Source of the DNA: Roseburia sp.
GTDB taxonomy: Bacteria; Bacillota; Clostridia; Lachnospirales; Lachnospiraceae
Assembly: GCA_017626625.1 (NCBI GenBank)
Contig: JAGAIK010000077.1
Coordinates: 1 to 5,885 of the forward strand
DNA length: 5,885 nucleotides
Direction of reading: 5' to 3'
The notes under the pieces were generated by a model. It made no database searches. It was not told where the DNA came from and saw only the letters and a program-made list of their open reading frames with translations. Of the stretch, positions 5,223 to 5,885 are shown piece by piece; position 1 is the first letter of the stretch, and each line of letters opens with the position of its first letter. The position numbers and the translations under genes are program-made.

Positions 5223-5885
5223 TCGACCAAAATCCTCGTATGTTGTAATGCCTGCCTTTCTGCAGGCAAGCAGAGTGAGGTATTCAAAAATAATACGTTT
5301 TCCTGCCTGGGCAGTCTTATCACCGGAGTCATATTGGGGATTTACCTCAACTAAATCGAAGCCGATGAAATTTTTCCCAATCAGCGAATAACGTAGAAGC
5401 TCTAAGGCTTCCCAACTGGAAAAGCCGCCGCCCTCCGGTGTGCCGGTGCCGGGGGCATAGACCGGGTCTAAAAAGTCAATGTCAAAGGTGACAAATACCG
5501 GGGCATCGCCGAGAATCTCCCGGATTTTCCCTGCCGCCGCCTTGATGCCGATTTCATGCAGCTCACATGCCGGAATTACGGTCATACCTGCGTTTCTCGC
5601 ATAGGCATAATCACGGGAAAGCTCTCCGGTCAGTCCCCGCATACCGATTTGGACGGAATGTTCGGTGAGAATACAGTCCTGCTCGATGGCATCTTTAAAG
5701 GGGGTGCCGTGGTCTCTCGGTGCTTCCGGCGGCATTTCGTGGTATCCGGTATCGGAATGGCTGTCAAAATGAAGAATGGCAACCTTGCCAATGGCTTCCT
5801 TGTAGCCCAGCAGCTCCGGAAATGCGATGGAGTGGTCGCCTCCGACTATAATCGGGATGACTCCGGCGGAGGCGATTTCCTTTAC
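5220..5885 (-). CDS. Agmatinase/arginase-family ureohydrolase, 5' end outside window (partial)
   Basis: The frame is open from the window edge for 221 codons to TAG; the internal ATG at 5735 is not the start, because essential motifs lie before it. Within the visible part: IIVGGDHS (H18), HFDSHSD (D41, H43, D45), DHGTPF (H59), SVQIGMRG (77-84), FDIDFLDPVYAPGTGTP (D135, D137) and GFDLVEVNPQYD (E180). All binuclear metal ligands of the family are thus present and the enzyme should be active. Roughly the first 100 residues, including the PGTRFAP-type segment, lie past the edge. It sits first in the visible operon, in frame with and 12 bases before the two-domain paralogue. Its C-terminal NPQYDSGDKTAQAGKRII is closer to domain 2 of that protein than to domain 1. 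Substrate is unassigned. Confidence 0.92.
   Translation of the reverse strand, partial: VKEIASAGVIPIIVGGDHSIAFPELLGYKEAIGKVAILHFDSHSDTGYHEMPPEAPRDHGTPFKDAIEQDCILTEHSVQIGMRGLTGELSRDYAYARNAGMTVIPACELHEIGIKAAAGKIREILGDAPVFVTFDIDFLDPVYAPGTGTPEGGGFSSWEALELLRYSLIGKNFIGFDLVEVNPQYDSGDKTAQAGKRIIFEYLTLLACRKAGITTYEDFGR

Noticed and set aside
5220..5735. ATG at 5735 as start of the upstream ureohydrolase
   Set aside because: The frame stays open to the window edge and the GGDHS and DSHSD metal-binding motifs lie before this ATG, so it is internal.

Overview
The window looks like low-to-mid GC Firmicute DNA, most likely an anaerobic Clostridia/Lachnospiraceae-type genome. The support is AGGAGG-type ribosome binding sites, an AT-rich left part, a BsrG/TxpA-like small membrane toxin, a DinF/MepA-type MATE transporter and a Clostridia-style ureohydrolase cluster. 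This taxonomic guess is inference only; no rRNA or other marker gene is present.

Left part (1-769). A few codons of a possible membrane protein tail end at 58. The next 700 bases have no conventional gene but do hold a compact convergent unit that resembles a type I toxin-antitoxin locus. A 29-residue hydrophobic peptide with a strong SD lies on the minus strand (322-411). Opposite it, a near-consensus promoter (201-229) drives a short structured RNA on the plus strand (about 236-330). That RNA ends in a hairpin plus T-run lying over the last toxin codons. A 19-base inverted repeat (231-249 and 459-477) places nearly the same sequence at the expected 5' ends of both transcripts.

Middle part (770-3193). 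Three co-directional plus-strand genes with short gaps: a NUDIX hydrolase, a GNAT acetyltransferase and a MATE multidrug exporter. The first two are AT-rich like the left part, whereas MATE and everything to its right is richer in GC. A probable composition boundary therefore lies near 1800. A strong bidirectional terminator hairpin (3215-3258) separates MATE from the convergent genes on the right.

Right part (3267-5885). A minus-strand operon of agmatinase/arginase-family (ureohydrolase) genes. The first gene in transcription order is cut by the window edge. The second is a 646-residue protein holding two complete ureohydrolase domains in tandem. The two genes are in the same reading frame, separated only by a TAG stop and four codons, so three consecutive ureohydrolase domains are encoded in one frame. 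All three keep the full set of metal ligands but differ in the loop after the DxHxD motif, which suggests they act on different guanidino substrates or play different roles in one complex.

The least conventional items are the small convergent toxin/antisense-RNA unit and the tandem, nearly triple, ureohydrolase arrangement.
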